A stretch of DNA of 64,000 bases from an uncultured Chitinophagaceae bacterium (lineage in GTDB: Bacteria; Bacteroidota; Bacteroidia; Chitinophagales; Chitinophagaceae), in assembly GCA_903883945.1 (NCBI GenBank), contig CAISCV010000051.1, positions 31,835 to 95,834 on the forward strand, given 5' to 3'. Positions 29,693-38,095 of the stretch are shown in pieces (position 1 is the stretch's first letter; each line of letters begins with the position of its first letter). The translations under genes were made by a program, and so were the position numbers. The notes below the pieces were generated by a model. The model saw only the letters and a list, made by a program, of their open reading frames with translations, was not told where the DNA came from and searched no databases.

Positions 29693-31015
29693 TTATAAAT
29701 TAACACTAAACATTAGTTGACCAATACAAGTACCCTTTGTTGTTGTACTTTGTAAATCTGTTTGTAATTGACTATAATCAAATTCAGCTTGTACTTTTAG
29801 ATTATTTCCAGATAAGTACTTAGTTAGAACCACACTATAGTTTTTATTAAAGCTTGCAAATGAAGCAGTATACACATCGTTATTTAAAAAAGAATACCTA
29901 CCACTCAAACTCCAGTTAGATTTAAAAAGATAACCCGCTTGAAAACTAAATCCAGTACCAAGGTTGAGATAAGACCTCACAGTTGAATCTATTTGATGTG
30001 AAGAAAGCCCGGTAAATGGAGTAAATGCACCAGAAACTTTATAAGAACCAGTAATACTTGTTGGAACAACTGCAGAAGTATTTACAATATTACCCATTGA
30101 GTAGAACCCTCTATATTTAAACAGATAATCAAAGATGCACTTTGTGTATTCTGGCAAAACAATGTTCTGGTTAACATCTCCGTATAAATACCTTCCCCCG
30201 TTTACTCCAGCAGCTGAACTAGCGCCTTTATTAATACTACAAACAGCACCAATTACTAATTTCGGAGTTGGCTCTCTTTCTTCATCGATAGCACGTGCAT
30301 CTCCACCGTGAGAAAAATCATCAAAAGGATAATAATCCAGACGCATACCATATTTAAGCCCCCCATAGTTCTTTTGGAGTCCAGCCCTGCTTTCACCTGT
30401 TGTCAGCGATAAATAGGGTTTTAGAATTTGCCTGCCTCCAATGTTATATTTCCCTACATAACGAATTCCATAGTCAAAAACTGCATCAAAGGCAGAAGAA
30501 GTTGCACTTCTGCTTATAAAATCTTGGTCTTCTCCTTCAATCCTTATCTCACGAGTATCGATATAGTCCGCCCTCAATCCGATGTTGAAAGTATGCGTTG
30601 GACTGGGACTATATTGTATTAGTGCCTCCTCCAATTCATTATTAAAAGATCTGGAACCTGTTGTAGCACTCGCATAATTACTCGAAAGATTTACCCTAGC
30701 ATTAAAAGTTATGCTTTTATCAAAGATATTTCCTCTGATGGTTAACCTTGCCCTCTTATAGCTAAAACCAGTATTGTTATTACTAAATCCATTGTTAGAA
30801 CTATCTATAAATGCAGTCTGTATACTTTGGTTAAAAGTGATACGACCAACGGAAGAACGTATCAGTAGCCCCTCCCCTAATCTATAACTCTTTTGTAACC
30901 TTAAAATGTGCACATTACCAGAAACCGCAAGGGTAGAGTCAATCTCCTGTGCCATAATATTGTTTCCGAGCAAAAAGCCCACAATTGCAAATAATGCCAT
31001 TCTCTTTCTCATCAT
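29693..31015 (-). CDS. Porin-like protein
   Basis: Similar features to 28395-29681 (EREPTPKLVIGAVCS, KYLSGNNLKV). Confidence 0.75.
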   Translation of the reverse strand: MMRKRMALFAIVGFLLGNNIMAQEIDSTLAVSGNVHILRLQKSYRLGEGLLIRSSVGRITFNQSIQTAFIDSSNNGFSNNNTGFSYKRARLTIRGNIFDKSITFNARVNLSSNYASATTGSRSFNNELEEALIQYSPSPTHTFNIGLRADYIDTREIRIEGEDQDFISRSATSSAFDAVFDYGIRYVGKYNIGGRQILKPYLSLTTGESRAGLQKNYGGLKYGMRLDYYPFDDFSHGGDARAIDEEREPTPKLVIGAVCSINKGASSAAGVNGGRYLYGDVNQNIVLPEYTKCIFDYLFKYRGFYSMGNIVNTSAVVPTSITGSYKVSGAFTPFTGLSSHQIDSTVRSYLNLGTGFSFQAGYLFKSNWSLSGRYSFLNNDVYTASFASFNKNYSVVLTKYLSGNNLKVQAEFDYSQLQTDLQSTTTKGTCIGQLMFSVNL

Positions 31016-31047
31016 GCTTTCTCAAATTAATCGTTAGAAATTATGTA

Positions 31048-32346
31048 CTATAAAGCCTTACTGATAGCTTCTTGTGTTAATGGAAAAACATTAGACTTTC
31101 TTGGTGTTTTCCCCTCAACAACGCTGTTATATATATCCATATCCAATAGGTTCTCATTTCTTGCTATCACTACTGTAGCTACAGCGTTACTGATAGTATT
31201 TGTTATTGCCCTACCTTGACTCATAAAACGATCTATACCAATTAATAAAGCCAATCCTTCCACAGGTATTACTTTAATAGCAGCTAAACTAGAAGCTAAC
31301 ACCACAAATCCACTTCCCGAAATACCACCTGCTCCTTTACTGGTAACCATCAGTATACCAATGATAGTAACCTGTTGCCAGAAATCGAGCGGAACATTAA
31401 ATACCTGAGCTATAAAAACGACAGCCATACTTAGGTAAATAGAAGTGCCATCCAAGTTAAAGCTAAATCCAGCAGGTATAACCAATCCTACTACCGCAGG
31501 TGCACACCCTGCTTCTTCCATTTTATAAATCAGATTAGATAGTACAGATTCACTACTAAATGAACCCACCACAATTAGTATCTCTGCCTTAATAAAGGCT
31601 AGTAGTTTGAAGATATTCAACTTGTAGTACCACATCACCAACCCCAAAACAAGGAAAACGAAAATGGCAGCAGCCAGATAATAAGTAAGTAATAGTTTGC
31701 CTAAAACAATTAAAGTAGTAAATCCAAACTTACCAACGGTGTACATCATTCCACCGAAGGCACCTAGTGGACTCAACATGGTTATCATATTCAATATTTC
31801 AAACAATACCTTGTTTATCTTATCGAAAGTTACAACAACTGATTGACCAATTGCCCCTAACTTACCTAAGCCAATACCAAACAAGATAGAGAATACTAAT
31901 ACCTGCAAGATTTCTCCTTTAGCAAATGAATCAACAATATTGCTTGGGATGATATGCATGATAAAATCGCTCCATTTTATATCCTTCCCAGATTGTACAT
32001 AACCATCTATACTGCTTGTGGAGAGGTTTTGTGTAGAAACACCTGCTCCTGGATGCAGTAGATTTACGACTACAATACCCAAAATCATGGCAACACCTGA
32101 TGCTATCTGAAAATAAATGATTGCCTTCCCTCCTATTCTACCAGCCTCGCCCATATCGCCAGTGCCGGCAATACCACAAACGGCAGTAAAGAATATCAAG
32201 GGTGCGATCAACATTTTAATAAGATTGATATAACCTTCGCCAATCAATTTACCTACATTCCAATAAGAAGGGAAGAAGTATCCTACTAAAACACCCAAAA
32301 CCACTCCAACGAGTACTTGTACATATAATTGTTTTAAGAATTTCAT
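31048..32346 (-). CDS. Dicarboxylate/amino acid:cation symporter (DctA-like)
   Basis: PAGFSFNLDGTSIYLSMAVVFIAQ, TSKGAGGISGSGFVVLASSL, IGIDRFMSQGRAITN motifs. Confidence 0.93.
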   Translation of the reverse strand: MKFLKQLYVQVLVGVVLGVLVGYFFPSYWNVGKLIGEGYINLIKMLIAPLIFFTAVCGIAGTGDMGEAGRIGGKAIIYFQIASGVAMILGIVVVNLLHPGAGVSTQNLSTSSIDGYVQSGKDIKWSDFIMHIIPSNIVDSFAKGEILQVLVFSILFGIGLGKLGAIGQSVVVTFDKINKVLFEILNMITMLSPLGAFGGMMYTVGKFGFTTLIVLGKLLLTYYLAAAIFVFLVLGLVMWYYKLNIFKLLAFIKAEILIVVGSFSSESVLSNLIYKMEEAGCAPAVVGLVIPAGFSFNLDGTSIYLSMAVVFIAQVFNVPLDFWQQVTIIGILMVTSKGAGGISGSGFVVLASSLAAIKVIPVEGLALLIGIDRFMSQGRAITNTISNAVATVVIARNENLLDMDIYNSVVEGKTPRKSNVFPLTQEAISKAL

Positions 32347-32367
32347 ATTGCTATTATTATTTAGTTA

Positions 32368-33324
32368 TTATTTAATATCCATAAAGAATAAAGAAAGCGC
32401 AAACTTGCTCATGTTCAGATTGTCATGACCAATACCGGGTACAAAAACTTCGGTCCAATTAAAGGGTGTATTCAATGAGGCCGCATTACTTTTAGCCATG
32501 TTAAAGAAATATTGCCCCCTCTCAAACCTGTTTTTACCTTGTGCATCTGCTTGAGCAGAAGAATTAAAATCTACACTTTCTCTTATAACATCGGCGGTAC
32601 CCAGTAACAAAAACACTTTCTTAGCCCACATGGCAGGGATATTAGATGCAGGTATAGTTGACTTTCTTAATCCAAAAGGGAAATCGACTTCATTAGAGGG
32701 AAGTGTATACCAACCTGGGTTTGCAGCTGCTGCCCTGATTATTCTGTTCTCTGGTTCCCACAACATAAAGCGTGTAACAAACTGCCCTCCTGCAGAGTGA
32801 CCATAGAAGTAGTAGCCTTTATCGGTGCTTTTAATTTGTTTTACTACTTCATCAAACAGAGGCTCTATCAATTCGAAGGTCCAATCTTCTTTTGGCGTAA
32901 AACCATGAGTACGCTTATTGTAAACATTGCCAAGGTTGTACATGTCCGTTTCGGGATATGTGTCTTTATCAAATTCAGGAGCTACAACAATACAATTAAA
33001 TACTGTAGCTGCATCTACCAACCCATCCATATAGGCTGATGCATCTCTGTGTGCACCATGCATTAAGATTACTATAGGCAAACTATCTGGATTTGCTTTG
33101 GGACTAAAATAATAAACCTTTAATGGAGATTTCAATTTCCCTCCATTATCAAAGTAAAATACTTGCTTGCCTACCGTTCCTCTTTTGATGGTAAAAGATG
33201 CTCTCTGTGCAAATAGATTTGCAAAAGGTAAGAAGCACAAAAAAATGAAGATTAGCAGTTTAGTTTGAGTTGCGGCCATACAAGAGTAGATAGAAGATGC
33301 AAGCAAGTATTTTTTCATTATCAA
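32368..33324 (-). CDS. Secreted alpha/beta hydrolase
   Basis: Signal peptide; VILMHGAHRDASAY, YFYGHSAGGQF, GIGHDN catalytic motifs. Confidence 0.8.
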   Translation of the reverse strand: MIMKKYLLASSIYSCMAATQTKLLIFIFLCFLPFANLFAQRASFTIKRGTVGKQVFYFDNGGKLKSPLKVYYFSPKANPDSLPIVILMHGAHRDASAYMDGLVDAATVFNCIVVAPEFDKDTYPETDMYNLGNVYNKRTHGFTPKEDWTFELIEPLFDEVVKQIKSTDKGYYFYGHSAGGQFVTRFMLWEPENRIIRAAAANPGWYTLPSNEVDFPFGLRKSTIPASNIPAMWAKKVFLLLGTADVIRESVDFNSSAQADAQGKNRFERGQYFFNMAKSNAASLNTPFNWTEVFVPGIGHDNLNMSKFALSLFFMDIK

Positions 33325-33374
33325 TTATTTTATCGCTAGATGGATGGTGCAATATTAGTAGCTATTCTAATGAT

Positions 33375-33475
33375 AATTTCTTTCCGAAATGTTCCGAATT
33401 AATACAGAAAGCCTTTTTTCTTTCCGAAACATCCGAAATGCCAATCAGAAAGCCACCTGAAATGTTTCGGAAACA
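33375..33475. repeat. Degenerate array of TTCCGAAA / TTTCGGAA boxes, approx 10-11/21 bp spacing
   Basis: TTTCCGAAATGTTCCGAATT, TTTCCGAAACATCCGAAATG, GAAATGTTTCGGAAAC; spacing imperfect. Confidence 0.5.
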
Positions 33476-33579
33476 AAAATTTCTACTTATAATGGGGATT
33501 GAAAATAGGCAATGGGGAAAGGGAAAGAGGGAAGGTGTTAGTAACGAACAGTCCATGACATAGAATCCGCTAGCTAGTC

Positions 33580-33738
33580 CACGCCACTCGCTAAAATCTA
33601 CAAGGGCTAGCGCATCGCCCGTGGCGTGTGCATTCGCTAAAGTACTCTACATTCCCTCCATTCTTGCACAAGTATTCCGTAGGATGACTTGTTTGTATTA
33701 GTCAAACCAGTTTCTAACTGGCATTCGCTAAAATCTAC
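33580..33738. repeat. Structured intergenic element with three TCGCTAAA copies
   Basis: TCGCTAAAATCTAC at 33588 and 33725, TCGCTAAAGTACTC at 33634; CACGCCAC (33580-33587) pairs with GTGGCGTG (33621-33628). Confidence 0.6.
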
Positions 33739-33807
33739 TCCCATCCATCCATTCCCGCTTCCAACGTAACAATAAATCAATCAATAACTTATCTAAAATC
33801 ACAAAAC

Positions 33808-33825
33808 CCCGTATAAATACGGGGC
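33808..33825 (-). terminator. Terminator-like hairpin for minus-strand transcript
   Basis: CCCCGTA-taaa-TACGGGG; minus strand continues with TTTTG. Confidence 0.65.
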
Positions 33826-33902
33826 AAACTATTGCTATTACAAACAAATCCATCATTGCCTATTTCACTCCTTGCCTCTTTGCCAAATCCCTCTTTGCCT
33901 CT

Positions 33903-34070
33903 CACTATTCACTATTCACAACTCACTTTTAGCCAGTCATACACCACTTTCCCTTTGTCAAATACCATTTTCTTCATATCAAACTCAATTTTACCACTGT
34001 TAAACGTCATTTTACTAATGTTATATACCATTTTACTAATGTTATTTACCATTTTACAAATGTTTTAGAT
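33903..34070. repeat. 21-bp phased array, box CAYTTT, 8 units
   Basis: Units begin at 33903, 33924, 33945, 33966, 33987, 34008, 34029 and 34050, exactly 21 bp apart; approximate consensus CAYTTTnCnnntGTYAwATAC. Confidence 0.85.
33912..34052 (-). CDS. Possible 46-aa heptad-repeat peptide encoded by the array
   Basis: MVNNISKMVYNISKMTFNSGKIEFDMKKMVFDKGKVVYDWLKVSCE*, K-[MIV]-x-[FYN]-[ND]-x-x heptads; no obvious SD-independent support. Confidence 0.35.
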   Translation of the reverse strand: MVNNISKMVYNISKMTFNSGKIEFDMKKMVFDKGKVVYDWLKVSCE

Positions 34071-34201
34071 GTGAGCTAACGGTAGCCTCCGAGTAGGAGA
34101 AAAGCGAATGGGTTTGCGGATTGGATAGATGACAAAGAAAACAATGGTTATTTTTTCAGATTCAGCTTCTTAGAGGCTAGGATAAACAAATCATTATCCC
34201 T

Positions 34202-35494
34202 TTAATTGCCTTTCAATATCCTATTCCCAACGGCACAATCCAAACAACGCCTTTTATGGCAGTAATTATTTGTAAGCTCTATCAGTGCTTGAGAGTCGAA
34301 AGCGGTGTTGGCTTTTACCCCAAAATCTTTCCATACTTTAGTAAGATGGTTTACCTCGGGCTTGGTCTCGGAAAGCCATTGGATGGACTTCTCCTTTATT
34401 TCTTCCTTTTTATTATACATTCCATAAGCAAACAAAACAGGAACAATGGTATTGATGATGATATTATTAATAGCGTCTTTACCCAAAATCTTTGGTTGGT
34501 AATCGGAGACCTGATCGAACTTATAATGATAGTGCCAATAGTCGTTTGCTACAACAGAAAACAACGATGTTAAGTCTGCACTGCTTTTGATCTCTTTTAT
34601 CTTAGAAAACAAATGCGAAGACAGTTGCACCAACATAGCCAATTGCGCCAAGCGAACGGTAGGAAAGTTGGCAGGCCGCATCCGCAAATAGTTAGGTTGT
34701 ATAGAAACATTAGCCAAGTTATATTTCTTTTTCAGAAATTGATACTCCTTTTGTAACATCATCGGATAGGCTTCTTCCATTTCTCCTTCTAGTAAATTTG
34801 CTTGCCCCAACAATAACGCTTCCAGCTGGTGTATCTGGTGTTTATGCTTGGATAAAATGTTGACAGAAATAGTTTTAGCCACTGCTTCAAACAGCTCGCT
34901 ATTTACTTTCATCCCGAAGTTTGCAGCTAAGAGCCACCAAAATGTTTCTTCCCAATTATGATTAGATTGTTTAAATAATTGCAGTACATGTTCGGACTTA
35001 CGTTCTAGTCTTTCAGCCAATAATCTTTCTTTCCAAGCCATCCATCCTAAAGGATCAAGCATTGGATAGGAAGGATTGTGGCATGGAATACCAATGGCAC
35101 CAAAGAGGTTGGAATATCTGTCTAACATGAGTTTAGAAACCCTATTTTCTAATACCAAAACAGGTATCGAATGCCCATGTATATCCTTTATATCGGCATC
35201 ATTCTTCCATACAACGTGTAATATTACGTTGTTGTATTGCTTATCTGAACTATGTTTATGCTGTAGCCAATGGGAAGAAAGATTGTGGATTTCTATGTTG
35301 CCCGCGAGCTTAATGTTATCGATTTTAATATAACCATCGGCAAAGTCGGGTCCTTGGTGGGTGTTATGAACGCCGGGTTTGATGATAGAAAGCTGCTCCC
35401 CCGATTCTAACAATAGCGTATCTCTATTAAAGTATTGAAACTGCCAGATAAATTGAAGAAGCTTTTCGTTCATAACATCATTATCAATTGTCAA
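34202..35494 (-). CDS. DUF2851 family protein
   Basis: NEKLLQFIWQFQYFNRDTLLLESGEQLSIIKPGVHNTHQGPDFADGYIKID and C-terminal HKRRCLDCAVGNRIL. Confidence 0.88.
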   Translation of the reverse strand: MTIDNDVMNEKLLQFIWQFQYFNRDTLLLESGEQLSIIKPGVHNTHQGPDFADGYIKIDNIKLAGNIEIHNLSSHWLQHKHSSDKQYNNVILHVVWKNDADIKDIHGHSIPVLVLENRVSKLMLDRYSNLFGAIGIPCHNPSYPMLDPLGWMAWKERLLAERLERKSEHVLQLFKQSNHNWEETFWWLLAANFGMKVNSELFEAVAKTISVNILSKHKHQIHQLEALLLGQANLLEGEMEEAYPMMLQKEYQFLKKKYNLANVSIQPNYLRMRPANFPTVRLAQLAMLVQLSSHLFSKIKEIKSSADLTSLFSVVANDYWHYHYKFDQVSDYQPKILGKDAINNIIINTIVPVLFAYGMYNKKEEIKEKSIQWLSETKPEVNHLTKVWKDFGVKANTAFDSQALIELTNNYCHKRRCLDCAVGNRILKGN

Positions 35495-36074
35495 TTATCA
35501 ATTCTCTCACCACTCTACTTACTGGAAGTCCCATTACATTATAAAAATCGCCTTCTATTGCTTTAATGCCTATCACACCAATCAACTCCTGAATGGCATA
35601 AGCACCTGCTTTATCGTAGGGTTTGTATTTGTCTACATAGAAAACAATTTCTTGATCGGTAAGTGGGTGAAAGGTAACATAAGTAGTATCAGCAAAAGCT
35701 ATTTCTTTTTCATTGGTTAATAAAACAACCCCTGTAATAACGGCGTGTCTCTTTCCTGCCAATGCTTTCAGGATGCTGATGGCATTATCTCTATCGGTAG
35801 GTTTACCAATAATAGTATCTTCTAATACCACTACTGTATCTGCTGCGAGAATTGTTTTACCACTATGTTCAGGAAGGTTTTCTCTTATATGTTGTTGTAC
35901 TCCGACTGCCTTTTCTCGTGCAATAAATACAGGCACTTCTGCGATAGAAAGATGAGAAGGATAGCTTTCATCGGTACTCTTAACTACAATATCAAAAGGC
36001 ACTTCGGCCCATTCCAATAACTGTTTTCTACGTGGGGATTGAGAAGCGAGGATGATAGAAGAGTTGTAAGTCAT
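35484..36074 (-). CDS. maf: Maf family nucleoside triphosphate pyrophosphatase
   Basis: IILASQSPRRKQLLEWA, ILAADTVVVL, YKPYDKAGAYAIQELIGVIGIKAIEGDFYNVMGLPV. Confidence 0.95.
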   Translation of the reverse strand: MTYNSSIILASQSPRRKQLLEWAEVPFDIVVKSTDESYPSHLSIAEVPVFIAREKAVGVQQHIRENLPEHSGKTILAADTVVVLEDTIIGKPTDRDNAISILKALAGKRHAVITGVVLLTNEKEIAFADTTYVTFHPLTDQEIVFYVDKYKPYDKAGAYAIQELIGVIGIKAIEGDFYNVMGLPVSRVVRELIIDN

Positions 36075-36179
36075 GAGTAGTAAGGGGTAAGTTATAAGTT
36101 ATAAGTTGTACGTTGTACGTTGTACGTTTTATACCTTCACTCTAACTTACAATTCAATAATTATAACTTAATACTAGAA

Positions 36180-37121
36180 TTATTCATATATTTTAAAGAA
36201 CACCATGGAGAGTATTCCTGTGAACATTATTATTTTGATGAGGGTACTGATACTGTGATAATCTTGTGGAGATTTAGCGTTTGAAAGCTTTTTAAAAGCA
36301 TTGATTAATGGAACTATGATTGCGATGATACAATACAGCGAGAAAAACCACCAATGTAATTGAAGAGCATAAAATTGTAGTAACGACAATATTGCTATTA
36401 ACACCACCAACCATACTGCTACAAACACTTTAGTAGCATTGATACCCCAAACGATTGGCATGGTCTTGCATCCGTAGCGTCTGTCGCCCTCCACATCTTC
36501 CATATCCTTTACCACCTCTCTGATGAGGTTAATGATGAAGGCAAAACCTGCATATAAAATGGTATAACGTAACAGCTTTTGGGTATTAATTAATCTGTGT
36601 TGTATGGATAGGGTGAATTGATTTGCCTCGCACCAGGTTAAAACAATGATGACCCATGCTAACAAAAAGGCTATTAACAGATTACCTACCAATAACTTCT
36701 TTTTTAAGGATAAGGAATACACAAACAGTAATAACCCATAAGCGAAGTTTGCCAAACCAAGCAGGTGAACATGCGATACATTGTCTATATAAATTCCAAT
36801 GCCAATGCTACCGAAACTAAATATCAGGTGAAAAATGATGGCCCAACGACGGCTGATAAAGGTATCAATCATTACCTTATCGGGCTTATTGATCTGGTCT
36901 ATGTTTAAATCGAAATAGTCGTTGATAATATAGCCGCCTGCCGCTACCAAAACGTAGGACAATATTAAAAGAAAGGCAATTAAACCGTGTATATTAGGTT
37001 GTAAATGGCTTACAGAAAAGATAGGATTAACGATGCAGTAAAGAAACATCCATTGAGTTAATGCAAAAAATAACAGGTTTGGCCATCTAGCTAAACGTAA
37101 GAATGCAGTTATCTTTTTCAA
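36180..37121 (-). CDS. UbiA-family prenyltransferase (geranylgeranylglycerol-phosphate geranylgeranyltransferase-like)
   Basis: GGYIINDYFDLNIDQINKPDK and REVVKDMEDVEGDRRYGCKTMPI motifs. Confidence 0.88.
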   Translation of the reverse strand: MKKITAFLRLARWPNLLFFALTQWMFLYCIVNPIFSVSHLQPNIHGLIAFLLILSYVLVAAGGYIINDYFDLNIDQINKPDKVMIDTFISRRWAIIFHLIFSFGSIGIGIYIDNVSHVHLLGLANFAYGLLLFVYSLSLKKKLLVGNLLIAFLLAWVIIVLTWCEANQFTLSIQHRLINTQKLLRYTILYAGFAFIINLIREVVKDMEDVEGDRRYGCKTMPIVWGINATKVFVAVWLVVLIAILSLLQFYALQLHWWFFSLYCIIAIIVPLINAFKKLSNAKSPQDYHSISTLIKIIMFTGILSMVFFKIYE

Positions 37122-37133
37122 TAGTGTTGTTTA

Positions 37134-37373
37134 TTATTTTTGGTTATCCCGCCACTCATATACCCATTTGCTTTGTATCATCTCCAGATGTCCTTCTGTA
37201 CTTTGTTCTTTTGTACCGGCAAAGTTTGGTATTTCTAGAATCCAACTGAGCAAATCGGTAAAGCGAATACGGTATATCTTTCCTTCGTTAAAGTCATCCC
37301 CAAAGCGCTCATATAGTTTCATGGCGATGTCTTCGTGGTCATTCCAATGTATTGGTGGTTCAAAATGAGTCAT
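37134..37373 (-). CDS. iscX: Fe-S assembly protein IscX
   Basis: IHWNDHEDIAMKLYERFGD...IRFTDLLSWILEIPNF...LEMIQSKWVYEW. Confidence 0.92.
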   Translation of the reverse strand: MTHFEPPIHWNDHEDIAMKLYERFGDDFNEGKIYRIRFTDLLSWILEIPNFAGTKEQSTEGHLEMIQSKWVYEWRDNQK

Positions 37374-37412
37374 AATAAATATCTTTTGTAAAAGCCTTAT
37401 GTGCAACTTCTT

Positions 37413-37748
37413 TTATTCTCCTAAAAATTGTGTCTGATCTGGTAGTAATATATTGATGGTACCCTCTCCTTTTTTTAATATGCACTGACAACCAAGTCTG
37501 CTGTTGATGCGAGGATTGACTGCACGATCTATGAAGTTTTCTTCTTTGTCAGATAATTCTTGCAAGTAATCTTCCCCACTTTCAAGGTACAAATGACAGG
37601 TACTACAAGCACAAACAGCCCCACAATTGTGGTGTAATTCAATGTTATTATCTAATAAAATTTCCAGTAAACTATCTCCGTAATCAATATTGGAGAGTGT
37701 GGTGGGGGCAATCCCTTTCTGTTCAAAAACTATATTTATCGTATACAT
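37413..37748 (-). CDS. 2Fe-2S ferredoxin
   Basis: HHNCGAVCACSTCHLYLESG plus SRLGCQC cysteine ligands. Confidence 0.95.
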   Translation of the reverse strand: MYTINIVFEQKGIAPTTLSNIDYGDSLLEILLDNNIELHHNCGAVCACSTCHLYLESGEDYLQELSDKEENFIDRAVNPRINSRLGCQCILKKGEGTINILLPDQTQFLGE

Positions 37749-37904
37749 CCCTACTTTTAAATTTGTGCGGCAAAAGTATCCTAAAAACGTATCAAGTGAT
37801 TATATATCATTTATCAAATTGGTAATAGGGAACAAAAATTAAGTTAAAATAATTACTACTGTGTATTTTTTACAAATTATCTTTTGAAATTAAAATATTG
37901 TCTT

Positions 37905-37912
37905 TATATTTG
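37905..37912 (+). promoter_or_regulatory. Promoter: TTG (37884-37886), 18-nt spacer, TATATTTG
   Basis: Matches the Bacteroidota sigma-ABfr consensus TTTG/TAnnTTTG on the plus strand. Confidence 0.65.
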
Positions 37913-37917
37913 CATCC

Positions 37918-38076
37918 CGGAGCGATAATTGCTAGATAATAATTGTCACAAGTACTCAAATCAGTTCTTAATTATAGAAAAATATTTATATAGATGCTCT
38001 AGAAAGCATTCAACTCTTGGTTTTGGTTTTTATAGGATAACGGCCGCCGGTTTCTACTGGTGGCCTTCTTATTTCT
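37918..38076 (+). ncRNA. Candidate unannotated small RNA
   Basis: Orphan promoter followed by no plus-strand ORF in the track and ending in GGCCGCCGG-tttcta-CTGGTGGCC plus TTCTTATTTCT. Confidence 0.55.
38042..38076 (+). terminator. Terminator of candidate sRNA
   Basis: 9-bp stem (two G-U pairs), 6-nt loop, T-rich tail only on plus strand. Confidence 0.65.
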
Positions 38077-38095
38077 AGTAGACTTTCCACATTGT

